From: Entomomonas sp964395065
GTDB taxonomy: Bacteria > Pseudomonadota > Gammaproteobacteria > Pseudomonadales > Pseudomonadaceae
Direction: 5' to 3'
Length of the DNA: 5,944 bases
Assembly: GCA_964395065.1 (NCBI GenBank)
Contig: CAYNAM010000144.1
Location: 1-5,944, forward strand
Part shown: positions 1-5,398 of the stretch, piece by piece
How positions within the stretch are numbered: position 1 is the first letter of the stretch
Layout of the letters: every line of letters begins with the position of its first letter
Notes under the pieces: generated by a model
What the model saw: the letters and a program-made list of their open reading frames with translations, nothing else
Databases searched by the model: none
What the model was told of the DNA's origin: nothing
Made by a program: the position numbers and the translations under genes

Positions 1-470
1 TATTTTATCCTTTTATTGATGAAAAATCTGTTCAATTAATTGGTGTAGAAGCAGGAGGCCATGGCGTGAACACGAACAAACATGCCGCCAGTTTAACAGG
101 AGGAACACCTGGCGTACTACACGGAAATCGTACCTACCTACTACAAGACAGTGATGGACAAATCATAGATGCTCACTCTATATCTGCAGGGCTAGACTAT
201 CCTGGAATTGGACCCGAGCACTCATGGTTACACGAAATAAAGCGTGCAGAATATGTAGCAATCAATGATGATGAGGCCATGAACGCTTTTCAAATTTGTT
301 GCCGACAAGAAGGTATTATTCCTGCTCTTGAATCATCCCACGCATTGGCAGAAGCGATTAAACGTGCACCTAACTTACCAAAGGATCATTTAATGGTCGT
401 AAATATCTCTGGACGTGGAGATAAAGACATGCAAACTGTTATGAATTATATTAAGGAACATCAATTATGA
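1..470 (+). CDS. trpB: Tryptophan synthase beta chain, 3' part (5' end outside the window)
   Basis: TrpB is the PLP enzyme that condenses indole with L-serine to give L-tryptophan in the alpha2-beta2 tryptophan synthase complex in the cytoplasm. The reading frame is open from base 3 to the TGA at 468-470 and gives about 155 C-terminal residues of a protein that is usually near 400. Visible family landmarks in order are GVEAGGHG, the NKHAASLTGGTPGVLHG stretch, SAGLDYPGIGPEH, EGIIPALESSHAL with the active-site-region glutamate, and NISGRGDKD, whose serine corresponds to the residue facing the PLP pyridine nitrogen. The internal GTG at 66 is not the start, because typical TrpB sequence continues upstream of it. 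The gene overlaps trpA by ATGA, which suggests translational coupling and equal subunit supply. The glycine-rich PLP phosphate loop and the Schiff-base lysine lie outside the window. Confidence 0.97.
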   Translation, partial: FYPFIDEKSVQLIGVEAGGHGVNTNKHAASLTGGTPGVLHGNRTYLLQDSDGQIIDAHSISAGLDYPGIGPEHSWLHEIKRAEYVAINDDEAMNAFQICCRQEGIIPALESSHALAEAIKRAPNLPKDHLMVVNISGRGDKDMQTVMNYIKEHQL

Positions 471-1273
471 GTCGTATAGCTAATTGTTTTACAACACTTA
501 AAGAGAAAAAACAAACGGCTCTTGTTACCTTTATTACCGCGGGTGATCCTAACTATCAAACATCACTTAGCTTATTACAACAGCTACCAAGTGCAGGTGC
601 CGATATTATTGAACTAGGAATGCCTTTTACTGATCCCATGGCAGATGGACCAACGATTCAAAAAGCATCACTGCGAGCATTGAAGAACGGACAAACACTA
701 TTAAAAGTATTAGAAATGGTGGCCACCTTTAGACAAAATAATCAGCATACTCCTATCGTTTTAATGGGCTATTTTAATCCTATCCACCACTTTGGTGTGA
801 AAGATTTTACCAAAGCGGCAAAACAAGCAGGTGTTGATGGTTTAATCATTGTTGACCTTCCAGCAGAACATGATGCTGATCTTTGCATACACGCACAGAG
901 TGAAGATATTGATTTTATTCGACTTGCAACCCCCACTACAGATGATCATCGTCTCCCAAGAGTATTAAGCAATAGCTCAGGCTTTGTTTACTATGTTTCA
1001 GTAGCTGGAATTACAGGAACAGGAAGTGCTACTAACGACCAAATTAAAACAGCAATTGAAAGACTTCACCGCCATACATCACTTCCAATTTGTGTAGGTT
1101 TCGGCATCAAAACAACAGAACAAGCAAGAAACATCGCGAAACTAGCTGATGGCGTTGTCGTAGGCTCTGCATTTGTCTCTCTCATTGAAAATGCAGAAAC
1201 AGATCAAATCGCTATTAATGATGTACTATCGTTATGCAATGACTTATCTGATGCAATAAAAACTAAGAAATAA
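467..1273 (+). CDS. trpA: Tryptophan synthase alpha chain
   Basis: TrpA cleaves indole-3-glycerol phosphate to indole and glyceraldehyde-3-phosphate and channels indole to TrpB. The protein is 268 residues, the normal family length, and is a TIM barrel. The two catalytic acids are present at the classical positions: Glu49 in IIELGMPF and Asp60 in DPMADGPTIQ. Other landmarks are LMGYFNP near 99-105, the mobile loop after SVAGITGTGS near 178-187, and the phosphate-binding GFGIK (211-215) and VVGSAF (231-236). The ATG at 467 overlaps the trpB stop, and an AAGGA ribosome site at 453-457 precedes it by 9 bases. No other TrpA start would keep the N-terminal helix. The gene is the last of its operon in this window and converges on pilA. 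The stop codon sits inside the T-tract of the pilA terminator. Confidence 0.98.
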   Translation: MSRIANCFTTLKEKKQTALVTFITAGDPNYQTSLSLLQQLPSAGADIIELGMPFTDPMADGPTIQKASLRALKNGQTLLKVLEMVATFRQNNQHTPIVLMGYFNPIHHFGVKDFTKAAKQAGVDGLIIVDLPAEHDADLCIHAQSEDIDFIRLATPTTDDHRLPRVLSNSSGFVYYVSVAGITGTGSATNDQIKTAIERLHRHTSLPICVGFGIKTTEQARNIAKLADGVVVGSAFVSLIENAETDQIAINDVLSLCNDLSDAIKTKK

Positions 1274-1297
1274 AAAAAGCCCTCTATAAAGAGGGCT
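1272..1297 (-). terminator. Intrinsic terminator of the pilin gene, reading leftward
   Basis: A perfect 7-bp stem, AGCCCTC (1278-1284) and GAGGGCT (1291-1297), closes a 6-base loop. Read on the minus strand the stem is followed by a run of T (complement of A 1272-1278), the pattern of a Rho-independent terminator, 17 bases beyond the pilin stop. On the plus strand the stem is followed by AAATATGG, so it should work poorly for trpA. The T-run covers the trpA stop codon at 1271-1273. Confidence 0.85.
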
Positions 1298-1313
1298 AAA
1301 TATGGCAAATCTT

Positions 1314-1772
1314 TTAATTACAGACTTTTGGCAAATATCGCCCCATACTGCTCGAAGGTATGTCGCTCGTACAAGTCCAAGCAAAAGCACCTGATATATT
1401 AGCAGGTATCAATTGCAAACTGATGGTCTTTCCCCGAACCTCCGAAGCTAATGCTGCATCAGGCTTAATTTTTACATTAATATCACACCCACTACTTGAG
1501 CTAACAACATTAATCTCTTGAATAATTGATGTTGCATAATCTGTAGGGGCTATCTCCGAATTTCCACCAGTATTCACTGGACATTGATGAGTTAATGAGT
1601 AATATTCCACAACACGAGTTTTTACACCTGCAGCCGCGGTAAACACCTCAGCTAACTTTGCTCTTGTTAAATAATCCTGATACATCGGAATAGCAATTGC
1701 CGCTAAAATTGCAATGATTGCAATAACGACCATTAATTCTATTAATGAAAAACCTTCACTAATCTTTTTCAT
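1314..1772 (-). CDS. pilA: Type IV major pilin precursor (PilA-like)
   Basis: This is the structural subunit of a type IV pilus, used for twitching, adhesion and often DNA uptake. The 152-residue prepilin starts with a short basic leader, MKKISEG, cut after Gly7 by prepilin peptidase. The mature N-terminus FSLIELMVV carries Phe1 (to be N-methylated) and the essential Glu5. A hydrophobic helix runs to about residue 29 (IAIIAILAAIAIP) and continues as an amphipathic alpha-1. Cysteines lie at 64, 96, 134 and 151. C134 and C151 enclose a 16-residue loop at the extreme C-terminus, as in the disulfide D-region of Pseudomonas-type pilins. C64 and C96 could form a second bridge (inference). An AGAGAG ribosome site lies 5 bases before the ATG. 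Upstream are a sigma-54 promoter, an IHF site and a probable enhancer site. A minor pilin is less likely, given the length, the D-loop and the dedicated sigma-54 promoter. Confidence 0.93.
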   Translation of the reverse strand: MKKISEGFSLIELMVVIAIIAILAAIAIPMYQDYLTRAKLAEVFTAAAGVKTRVVEYYSLTHQCPVNTGGNSEIAPTDYATSIIQEINVVSSSSGCDINVKIKPDAALASEVRGKTISLQLIPANISGAFAWTCTSDIPSSSMGRYLPKVCN

Positions 1773-1804
1773 TTTTACTCTCTTTTTATTAATACTTTAG
1801 TAGA

Positions 1805-1820
1805 TGCAAAAAATAAACCA
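1805..1820 (-). promoter_or_regulatory. Sigma-54 (RpoN) -24/-12 promoter of the pilin gene
   Basis: On the minus strand the site reads TGGTTTATTTTTTGCA. It has GG (1819-1818) and GC (1807-1806) separated by exactly 10 bases, and TTGCA matches the -12 element. The -24 element, TGGTTTA, departs from the TGGCACG consensus outside the TGG. The predicted start is near 1794, giving a leader of about 22 bases with the ribosome site inside it. Pilin genes of Pseudomonas are known to use RpoN with the activator PilR. Confidence 0.75.
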
Positions 1821-1878
1821 ACAAGAAAAACAAAATAAATATAAATGTAACACATTGATATTATTATATTAAAATAAT

Positions 1879-1891
1879 AATCAATGCATTA
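1879..1891. promoter_or_regulatory. IHF binding site, perfect consensus
   Basis: AATCAATGCATTA matches WATCAANNNNTTR at every defined position. It lies between the sigma-54 promoter and the upstream palindrome, centred about 91 bases before the predicted pilin start. This is where a DNA bend would bring an enhancer-bound activator to the polymerase. In AT-rich DNA a match can arise by chance, so the position is the stronger argument. Confidence 0.6.
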
Positions 1892-1926
1892 AAAATAAAC
1901 TTAGCATGATAAGATAAGACGGAAAA

Positions 1927-1941
1927 TGACAAAAAATGTCA
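1927..1941. promoter_or_regulatory. Probable enhancer (UAS) for a PilR/NtrC-type activator
   Basis: A perfect 5-bp inverted repeat, TGACA-AAAAA-TGTCA, is centred at 1934, about 140 bases upstream of the predicted pilin start. The TGTC arms fit the (C/G)TGTC core reported for PilR in Pseudomonas, except that the base before each TGTC is A or T. The distance is typical for enhancers of sigma-54 promoters. Assignment to PilR is inference, as no pilR gene is in view. Confidence 0.5.
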
Positions 1942-2022
1942 ATGCTTTAATAAAAATTTTAAATCTAATATTTTTACTTTTATATAATTATAATAGTGAT
2001 AGTGATATTTCAATACATGATC

Positions 2023-2036
2023 AAACTATATAGTTT
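2023..2036. repeat. 14-bp perfect palindrome
   Basis: AAACTATATAGTTT is a perfect palindrome, followed closely by CTATAGT (2039-2045), which repeats part of one arm. It lies about 230 bases upstream of the predicted pilin start, beyond the enhancer. It resembles an operator, but no protein can be named and pure AT-rich chance is possible. Confidence 0.4.
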
Positions 2037-2171
2037 TCTATAGTCTGAATCATAAAGAATAGAAACACTGATAGAATGACTCAATAATCATCTAATAATT
2101 ATTTTAAATATCCACTCAACCACTATAATTTGAAAGAGGTTTAATCACCACTTTTAGTTTAGTTTTTTTGA

Positions 2172-2924
2172 TTATTGAGAACTACAATTTGATAACTCAC
2201 CATTACCACCTGCTAATGCTAAAAGGCTATTAGCATCAATAATGATAATTTCTTTACCTTCAGCTTTTAATAAATTGTTTTGCTGAAAACGTGTAAAAAC
2301 ACGGGAAACGGTTTCAACGGCTAGTCCTAAATAATTACCTATTTCATTACGTGACATGGCTAAACGAAATTGATTTGCGGAATAACCACGAGCCCTGAAG
2401 CGAGCAGACAAATTAATTAAAAAGGTTGCTATTCGCTCATCTGCCGTTTTTTTAGAAAGCAAAAGCATCATTTGCTGATCATCACGAATCTCTCGACTCA
2501 TAATGCGCATAAGCTGGCGGCGTAAAGTTGGTAAGGTAACGGCTAACTCATCCAAGCGATCAAAAGGAATTTCACAAATAGATGTTGTTTCTAAAACTTG
2601 AGCAGAAACTGGATAGACATCATTATCCATACCAGACATACCAACCACTTCACTTGGTAAATGAAACCCTGTTATTTGCTCTTCACCCTCATCCGTTACA
2701 CTAAATGTTTTCAAACTACCCGATCTAACAGCAAAAACAGAAGAAAATTTGTCACCTTGATTAAATAAAAACTCACCTCGCTTCATTGGACGGCTTCGCT
2801 TCACTATCTGATCCAATAAATCTATATCACCTTGCTCAAGCGATAGAGGTAAACATAAGGTAATCAAGCTACAGTCTTTACAATGGGCTTGTAGAGGCGT
2901 TCTGGCTTTAGCTATTTCTGGCAT
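2172..2924 (-). CDS. anr: Oxygen-sensing CRP/FNR-family regulator (Anr/FNR)
   Basis: Anr/FNR proteins hold a [4Fe-4S] cluster without oxygen, dimerise, and bind TTGATNNNNATCAA sites to switch on anaerobic genes. With the start at 2924 the protein is 250 residues. The cluster ligands are Cys15, Cys18 and Cys24 (HCKDCSLITLC) and Cys117 (SICEIP). The cyclic-nucleotide-fold domain (about 25-140) is followed by the dimer helix (LMRIMSREIRDDQQMMLLLSKK) and a helix-turn-helix. The recognition helix VETVSR carries Glu204, Ser207 and Arg208, equivalent to E. coli FNR Glu209, Ser212 and Arg213, so the FNR site specificity should hold. I chose the second ATG. It matches the Pseudomonas Anr N-terminus, and AGGA lies about 11 bases before it, whereas the first ATG (2936) has AGG almost touching it. 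The gene follows hemN on the same strand, as in Pseudomonas, but has its own likely promoter. Confidence 0.96.
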   Translation of the reverse strand: MPEIAKARTPLQAHCKDCSLITLCLPLSLEQGDIDLLDQIVKRSRPMKRGEFLFNQGDKFSSVFAVRSGSLKTFSVTDEGEEQITGFHLPSEVVGMSGMDNDVYPVSAQVLETTSICEIPFDRLDELAVTLPTLRRQLMRIMSREIRDDQQMMLLLSKKTADERIATFLINLSARFRARGYSANQFRLAMSRNEIGNYLGLAVETVSRVFTRFQQNNLLKAEGKEIIIIDANSLLALAGGNGELSNCSSQ

Positions 2925-2971
2925 AGTACGATGCATCCTAAAAATATTCTTAACTCTAATAACAACGCATA

Positions 2972-3000
2972 CTTTTACCAGTAATTCATCTTATTTTCAA
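2972..3000 (-). promoter_or_regulatory. Candidate sigma-70 promoter of anr
   Basis: On the minus strand TTGAAA (3000-2995) is followed after 17 bases by TAAAAG (2977-2972), preceded by TGG as an extended -10. The predicted start is near 2965, about 40 bases before the chosen anr ATG. The -35 and spacing are good and the -10 is weak. No FNR box is visible in this 103-base gap, so autoregulation is not apparent. Confidence 0.4.
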
Positions 3001-3027
3001 CTTATATTTAGTATATGATAACATTTA

Positions 3028-4410
3028 CTAGATGACACGAGAGAACCTTTGAGGAGTCATATCAGTTAAATAATTATCAAACAACATGCATACAGACCTA
3101 ACAAGTAGCCTACCTGATTCTTTTACTACAAGTTTATTATCTGTTAGCTCAACGAGTTTATCACTAGCCATTATTTGTAATGATGGAAACACATGTCTAA
3201 AGTATGATTTAAAATCAATCCCAAATCGTTGCTCTATCTGAGAGAAATCTAAATAAAAATGACAAATAATTTGCTGAATAACGGCACGACGAATGCGATC
3301 ATCCTCATGGCAAACCAAACCTCGTTTCAGAGCTACCCTACCACCTTGAATATATTCTTCATAGGCAGATAAATCAGCAGTATTTTGACAATACAAATCA
3401 CCAATTTGACTGATAGCTGAGACTCCAAATCCTATAAGGTCGCAATGACCGTGTGTCGTATAGCCTTGAAAATTGCGATACAATGTTCCCTCTTCTTGCG
3501 CATAGGCTAACTCATCATCAGCTAAAGCGAAATGATCCATTCCAATATAACGATACCCCGCATCCGTTAACAGCCCAATAGTATTTTGCAAAATATCAAG
3601 CTTCTCATGTGCAGAAGGTAATTCAGCTTCATTAATGCGACGTTGTGGCTTAAAACGTTCGGGTAAATGCGCATAATTAAACACAGATAAACGGTCTGGT
3701 TGCAACCCTATTACTTCCTTAACTGTTTTAGAGAACTTCTCTGCTGTTTGTTTAGGTAACCCGTAAATAAGATCGACATTAACTGAACGGTACTGTAGAG
3801 TGCGCGCCGCCTCAATAACAACTTGTGTTTGCTCAAAACTTTGCAAACGATTAATAGCTACTTGCACATCGGTATTAAAATCTTGCACACCCAAACTAAC
3901 GCGATTAAAGCCCTGCTCACGCAAGGCTCCCATAACTGTCCAGTCCACCTCTCTTGGGTCAATCTCAATACCGAAATCACAATCCGCATTATCTGCAAAC
4001 TGAAAATTATTTCTTAAAGCATTAATGATACGGCCGATCTGATCAATTGTTAAAAATGTTGGAGTGCCACCACCAAAGTGTATTTGCTCAACAACTTGCT
4101 CTCGACTCAAATCCTTACCGACCAGTAAAATCTCTTTAATAAGCCGCTCAACGTAAGGCTCACTATATCCTCGATTCTTTGTAATGACTTTATTACAACC
4201 ACAGTAGTAACAGATATTGGCACAGAACGGAATATGAATATAAAGTGATAGAGGCTTTTTTTGCTTACGGCTTAAATTCAATGCACGTTTTAAATCTAAG
4301 ACGGAGATATCATCCCGAAACTGAACAGCAGTCGGATATGAAGTATAACGCGGTCCAGCCATATCATAACGATTAATTAAGGAGCTGTCCCAATGAACAA
4401 TACTTGACAT
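3028..4410 (-). CDS. hemN: Oxygen-independent coproporphyrinogen III dehydrogenase
   Basis: HemN is a cytoplasmic radical-SAM enzyme that oxidatively decarboxylates two propionates of coproporphyrinogen III to make protoporphyrinogen IX without oxygen. The 460 residues equal the usual length (E. coli 457). The true HemN cluster motif CxxxCxxCxC is complete: Cys63, Cys67 and Cys70 bind the [4Fe-4S] cluster, and Cys72 follows. Other landmarks are YIHIPFC, HFGGGTP (111-117, the SAM-binding glycine motif), EIDPRE (149-154), GVQDFN (174-179), DLIYGLPKQT (213-222), FNYAHLP, the IGMDHFA segment, RNFQGYTT and the C-terminal FSRVI. The conserved N-terminus (RYDMAGPRYTSYPT) and C-terminal domain separate it from HemW-like proteins, which are shorter and lack them. 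GAGG lies 11 bases before the ATG. An FNR/Anr box upstream indicates anaerobic induction by the adjacent anr product. The anr gene follows on the same strand after 103 bases. Confidence 0.98.
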   Translation of the reverse strand: MSSIVHWDSSLINRYDMAGPRYTSYPTAVQFRDDISVLDLKRALNLSRKQKKPLSLYIHIPFCANICYYCGCNKVITKNRGYSEPYVERLIKEILLVGKDLSREQVVEQIHFGGGTPTFLTIDQIGRIINALRNNFQFADNADCDFGIEIDPREVDWTVMGALREQGFNRVSLGVQDFNTDVQVAINRLQSFEQTQVVIEAARTLQYRSVNVDLIYGLPKQTAEKFSKTVKEVIGLQPDRLSVFNYAHLPERFKPQRRINEAELPSAHEKLDILQNTIGLLTDAGYRYIGMDHFALADDELAYAQEEGTLYRNFQGYTTHGHCDLIGFGVSAISQIGDLYCQNTADLSAYEEYIQGGRVALKRGLVCHEDDRIRRAVIQQIICHFYLDFSQIEQRFGIDFKSYFRHVFPSLQIMASDKLVELTDNKLVVKESGRLLVRSVCMLFDNYLTDMTPQRFSRVI

Positions 4411-4454
4411 TATGTATAAGGCCTCAATAATACAAATTAAAATTACTCATATAC

Positions 4455-4460
4455 AGTCTA
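4455..4460 (-). promoter_or_regulatory. Predicted -10 element of the hemN promoter
   Basis: On the minus strand TAGACT matches TATAAT at four of six positions. Its upstream edge is 29.5 bases from the centre of the FNR box, exactly what a class II FNR-dependent promoter with the box at -41.5 requires. The start would be near 4448, giving a leader of about 37 bases. Confidence 0.5.
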
Positions 4461-4482
4461 TGAGTTATCCATCTGCAACTCC

Positions 4483-4496
4483 TTGACTTGCATCAA
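4483..4496 (-). promoter_or_regulatory. FNR/Anr binding site of hemN
   Basis: TTGACTTGCATCAA matches TTGATNNNNATCAA at nine of ten defined positions, the only change being T to C in one half. It lies 73 bases upstream of the hemN ATG and, with the predicted -10, is centred at -41.5, the class II activator position. Pseudomonas hemN is known to be Anr-dependent. On the plus strand TTGACT could also be read as a -35 toward vfr, but I see no good -10 there. Confidence 0.8.
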
Positions 4497-4711
4497 GCGA
4501 ACAATACTCGTACCTTAGCCATTATGAGTAATTAGTATAGCACAACTTTAATAAAACACTTCCTATTTATGCTTGAGCTATTTATTGTATTATTAACATT
4601 GGAGGATTCATCAAAGAGTGTTCCATTTAATACAATTGATTAATAGCATTGGCGAGATGCTCATATTATGATTCAATGTACATCTCTTACTACCTAATTG
4701 GACAAAATATA

Positions 4712-5359
4712 ATGATTGATTATAGCTATAACCCCAAATTAAAAGGGCTGACCAAGATCATTCATCATTTCAAAATCAAACACTATCCAGCAAAAACATG
4801 CATAGTTAATCAAGGTGATCTTGCTGATACACTATTTTTTATCATCAAAGGTTCTGCAACAGTTTCAATCACAGAAGATGATAAAAACATGATTATCTCC
4901 TATCTGAATACGGGTGATTTTTTTGGAGAGCTTTCTTTATTTGATCCAGAAAAATCAACTAGCAACGCTCATCGTATAGCCAGTATCTCAACAAAAACAG
5001 ACAGTGACATCGCTGAAATATCCTATAGTGACTTCCATCAACTTGCTAGCCAACATCCTGAATTACTTTATATTATTGCGAATCAAATGGCCTCACGCCT
5101 GCAACAAACCACACGAAAAGTAACTGGCCTTGCTTTTATTGATACAGCTGGCAGAGTGGCAAGGGCTTTACTTGACCTTTGCAAACAACCTGATGCAATG
5201 ACCCATCCCGATGGGATGCAAATAAGAGTTACACGGCAAGAGATAGGCAATATCGTGGGATGCTCTCGCGAGATGGTAGGTCGAGTATTAAAAGAAATGG
5301 AAGAACAGGGACTAATCAGCGTTTCTGGGCGTAGTATCGTCGTTTTTGGTACACGTTAA
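4712..5359 (+). CDS. vfr: CRP/Vfr-family cAMP-responsive transcription regulator
   Basis: Vfr/CRP proteins are dimeric cAMP-dependent DNA-binding regulators. In Pseudomonas, Vfr controls virulence genes, quorum sensing and type IV pilus functions. From the ATG at 4712 the protein is 215 residues (Vfr 214) and its N-terminus aligns with Vfr (NPKLKGL against TPKLKHL). The cyclic-nucleotide barrel spans about 20-110, with LFFIIKGS and GDFFGELSLF. The C-helix carries Arg129 and Thr133-Thr134, equivalent to CRP Arg123, Thr127 and Ser128. The near-invariant stretch QPDAMTHPDGMQI leads into the helix-turn-helix RQEIGNIVGCSREMVGR, with Arg186, Glu187 and Arg191 matching the CRP DNA-contact residues, and ends in VVFGTR. 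In the phosphate-binding cassette CRP Arg82 is kept (Arg88) but Ser83 is Ile89, and two residues are inserted before it. The ribosome site is weak (GGA at 4700-4702). Synteny with trpC supports Vfr identity. Confidence 0.93.
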   Translation: MIDYSYNPKLKGLTKIIHHFKIKHYPAKTCIVNQGDLADTLFFIIKGSATVSITEDDKNMIISYLNTGDFFGELSLFDPEKSTSNAHRIASISTKTDSDIAEISYSDFHQLASQHPELLYIIANQMASRLQQTTRKVTGLAFIDTAGRVARALLDLCKQPDAMTHPDGMQIRVTRQEIGNIVGCSREMVGRVLKEMEEQGLISVSGRSIVVFGTR

Positions 5360-5388
5360 AGCTATTTGTAATACAAATAGCTTTTTTT
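5358..5388 (+). terminator. Strong intrinsic terminator of vfr
   Basis: A perfect 12-bp stem, AAAGCTATTTGT (5358-5369) and ACAAATAGCTTT (5373-5384), with loop AAT, is followed by more T through 5388. It begins within the vfr stop codon. On the minus strand the stem is followed by only three T before AACG, so for trpC, which stops 15 bases beyond the stem, it would be a weaker terminator. It therefore separates the two convergent genes mainly in the vfr direction. Confidence 0.9.
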
Positions 5389-5398
5389 ACTTAATATG

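Larger units (their letters stand above)
1773..2171. other. 399-base non-coding gap between anr and the pilin gene
   Basis: This very AT-rich gap lies downstream of anr and upstream of pilA. The half near pilA holds the pilin control region (sigma-54 promoter, IHF site and enhancer palindrome). The distal half, about 1945-2171, has no supported gene. It contains a 14-bp palindrome at 2023-2036, AGTGAT repeated in tandem near 1995-2005, and an imperfect hairpin at 2133-2154. I find no convincing leftward terminator for anr. Small open frames here lack ribosome sites and recognisable products. Confidence 0.7.
4441..4533. repeat. 10-bp inverted repeat flanking the hemN FNR box
   Basis: AATTACTCAT (4441-4450) and ATGAGTAATT (4524-4533) are perfect reverse complements, and the FNR box lies between them. 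A further ATGAGT at 4460-4465 makes a short inverted repeat with the first arm, overlapping the predicted hemN -10 and start. The pattern is directly visible. Its role, if any, is unknown. Confidence 0.45.
4411..4711. other. 301-base divergent regulatory gap between hemN and vfr
   Basis: The hemN side holds the FNR box, -10 and inverted repeats. The vfr side has no promoter I can call with confidence. TATTAT at 4588-4593 is a possible -10 with a poor -35. A strong ribosome-site-like GGAGG at 4601-4605 lies more than 100 bases before the vfr ATG and could serve a 17-codon GTG frame at 4618-4671, reported under findings. No TGTGA-N6-TCACA site for Vfr autoregulation is visible. Confidence 0.6.

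Noticed and set aside
66..470. Separate 134-residue gene starting at GTG 66
   Set aside because: The frame is open to the window's left edge and the upstream residues (ending GVEAGGHG) are typical TrpB, so this is the 3' part of trpB.
1804..1872. Small plus-strand ORF of about 22 codons upstream of pilA
   Set aside because: It has no ribosome site, lysine/asparagine-rich composition typical of AT-rich non-coding DNA, and overlaps the sigma-54 promoter.
2133..2154. Hairpin AAAGAGGT/ACCACTTT as the anr terminator
   Set aside because: The stem has a mismatch, and on the minus strand, the direction of anr, no T-run follows it.
2925..2936. anr start at the ATG at 2936
   Set aside because: Its AGG is adjacent to the start codon. 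The second ATG at 2924 has better spacing and matches the Pseudomonas Anr N-terminus. The difference is only four residues and remains uncertain.
3800..4017. Two overlapping plus-strand open frames inside hemN
   Set aside because: They are antisense to a clearly coding HemN region and their translations show no recognisable domain.
4573..4600. Sigma-70 promoter for vfr using TTGAGC (4573-4578)
   Set aside because: The nearby TATTAT is only 9 bases away, and at the correct spacing the -10 candidate AACATT matches poorly.
4636..4649. Second FNR-like site, TTGATTAATAGCAT, before vfr
   Set aside because: The second half matches ATCAA at only three of five positions, and no promoter is placed to use it.
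4649..4711. Extended vfr start at TTG 4649 or ATG 4676
   Set aside because: The extra residues have no counterpart in Vfr/CRP, and neither codon has a well-placed ribosome site. The ATG at 4712 gives the family length and N-terminus.
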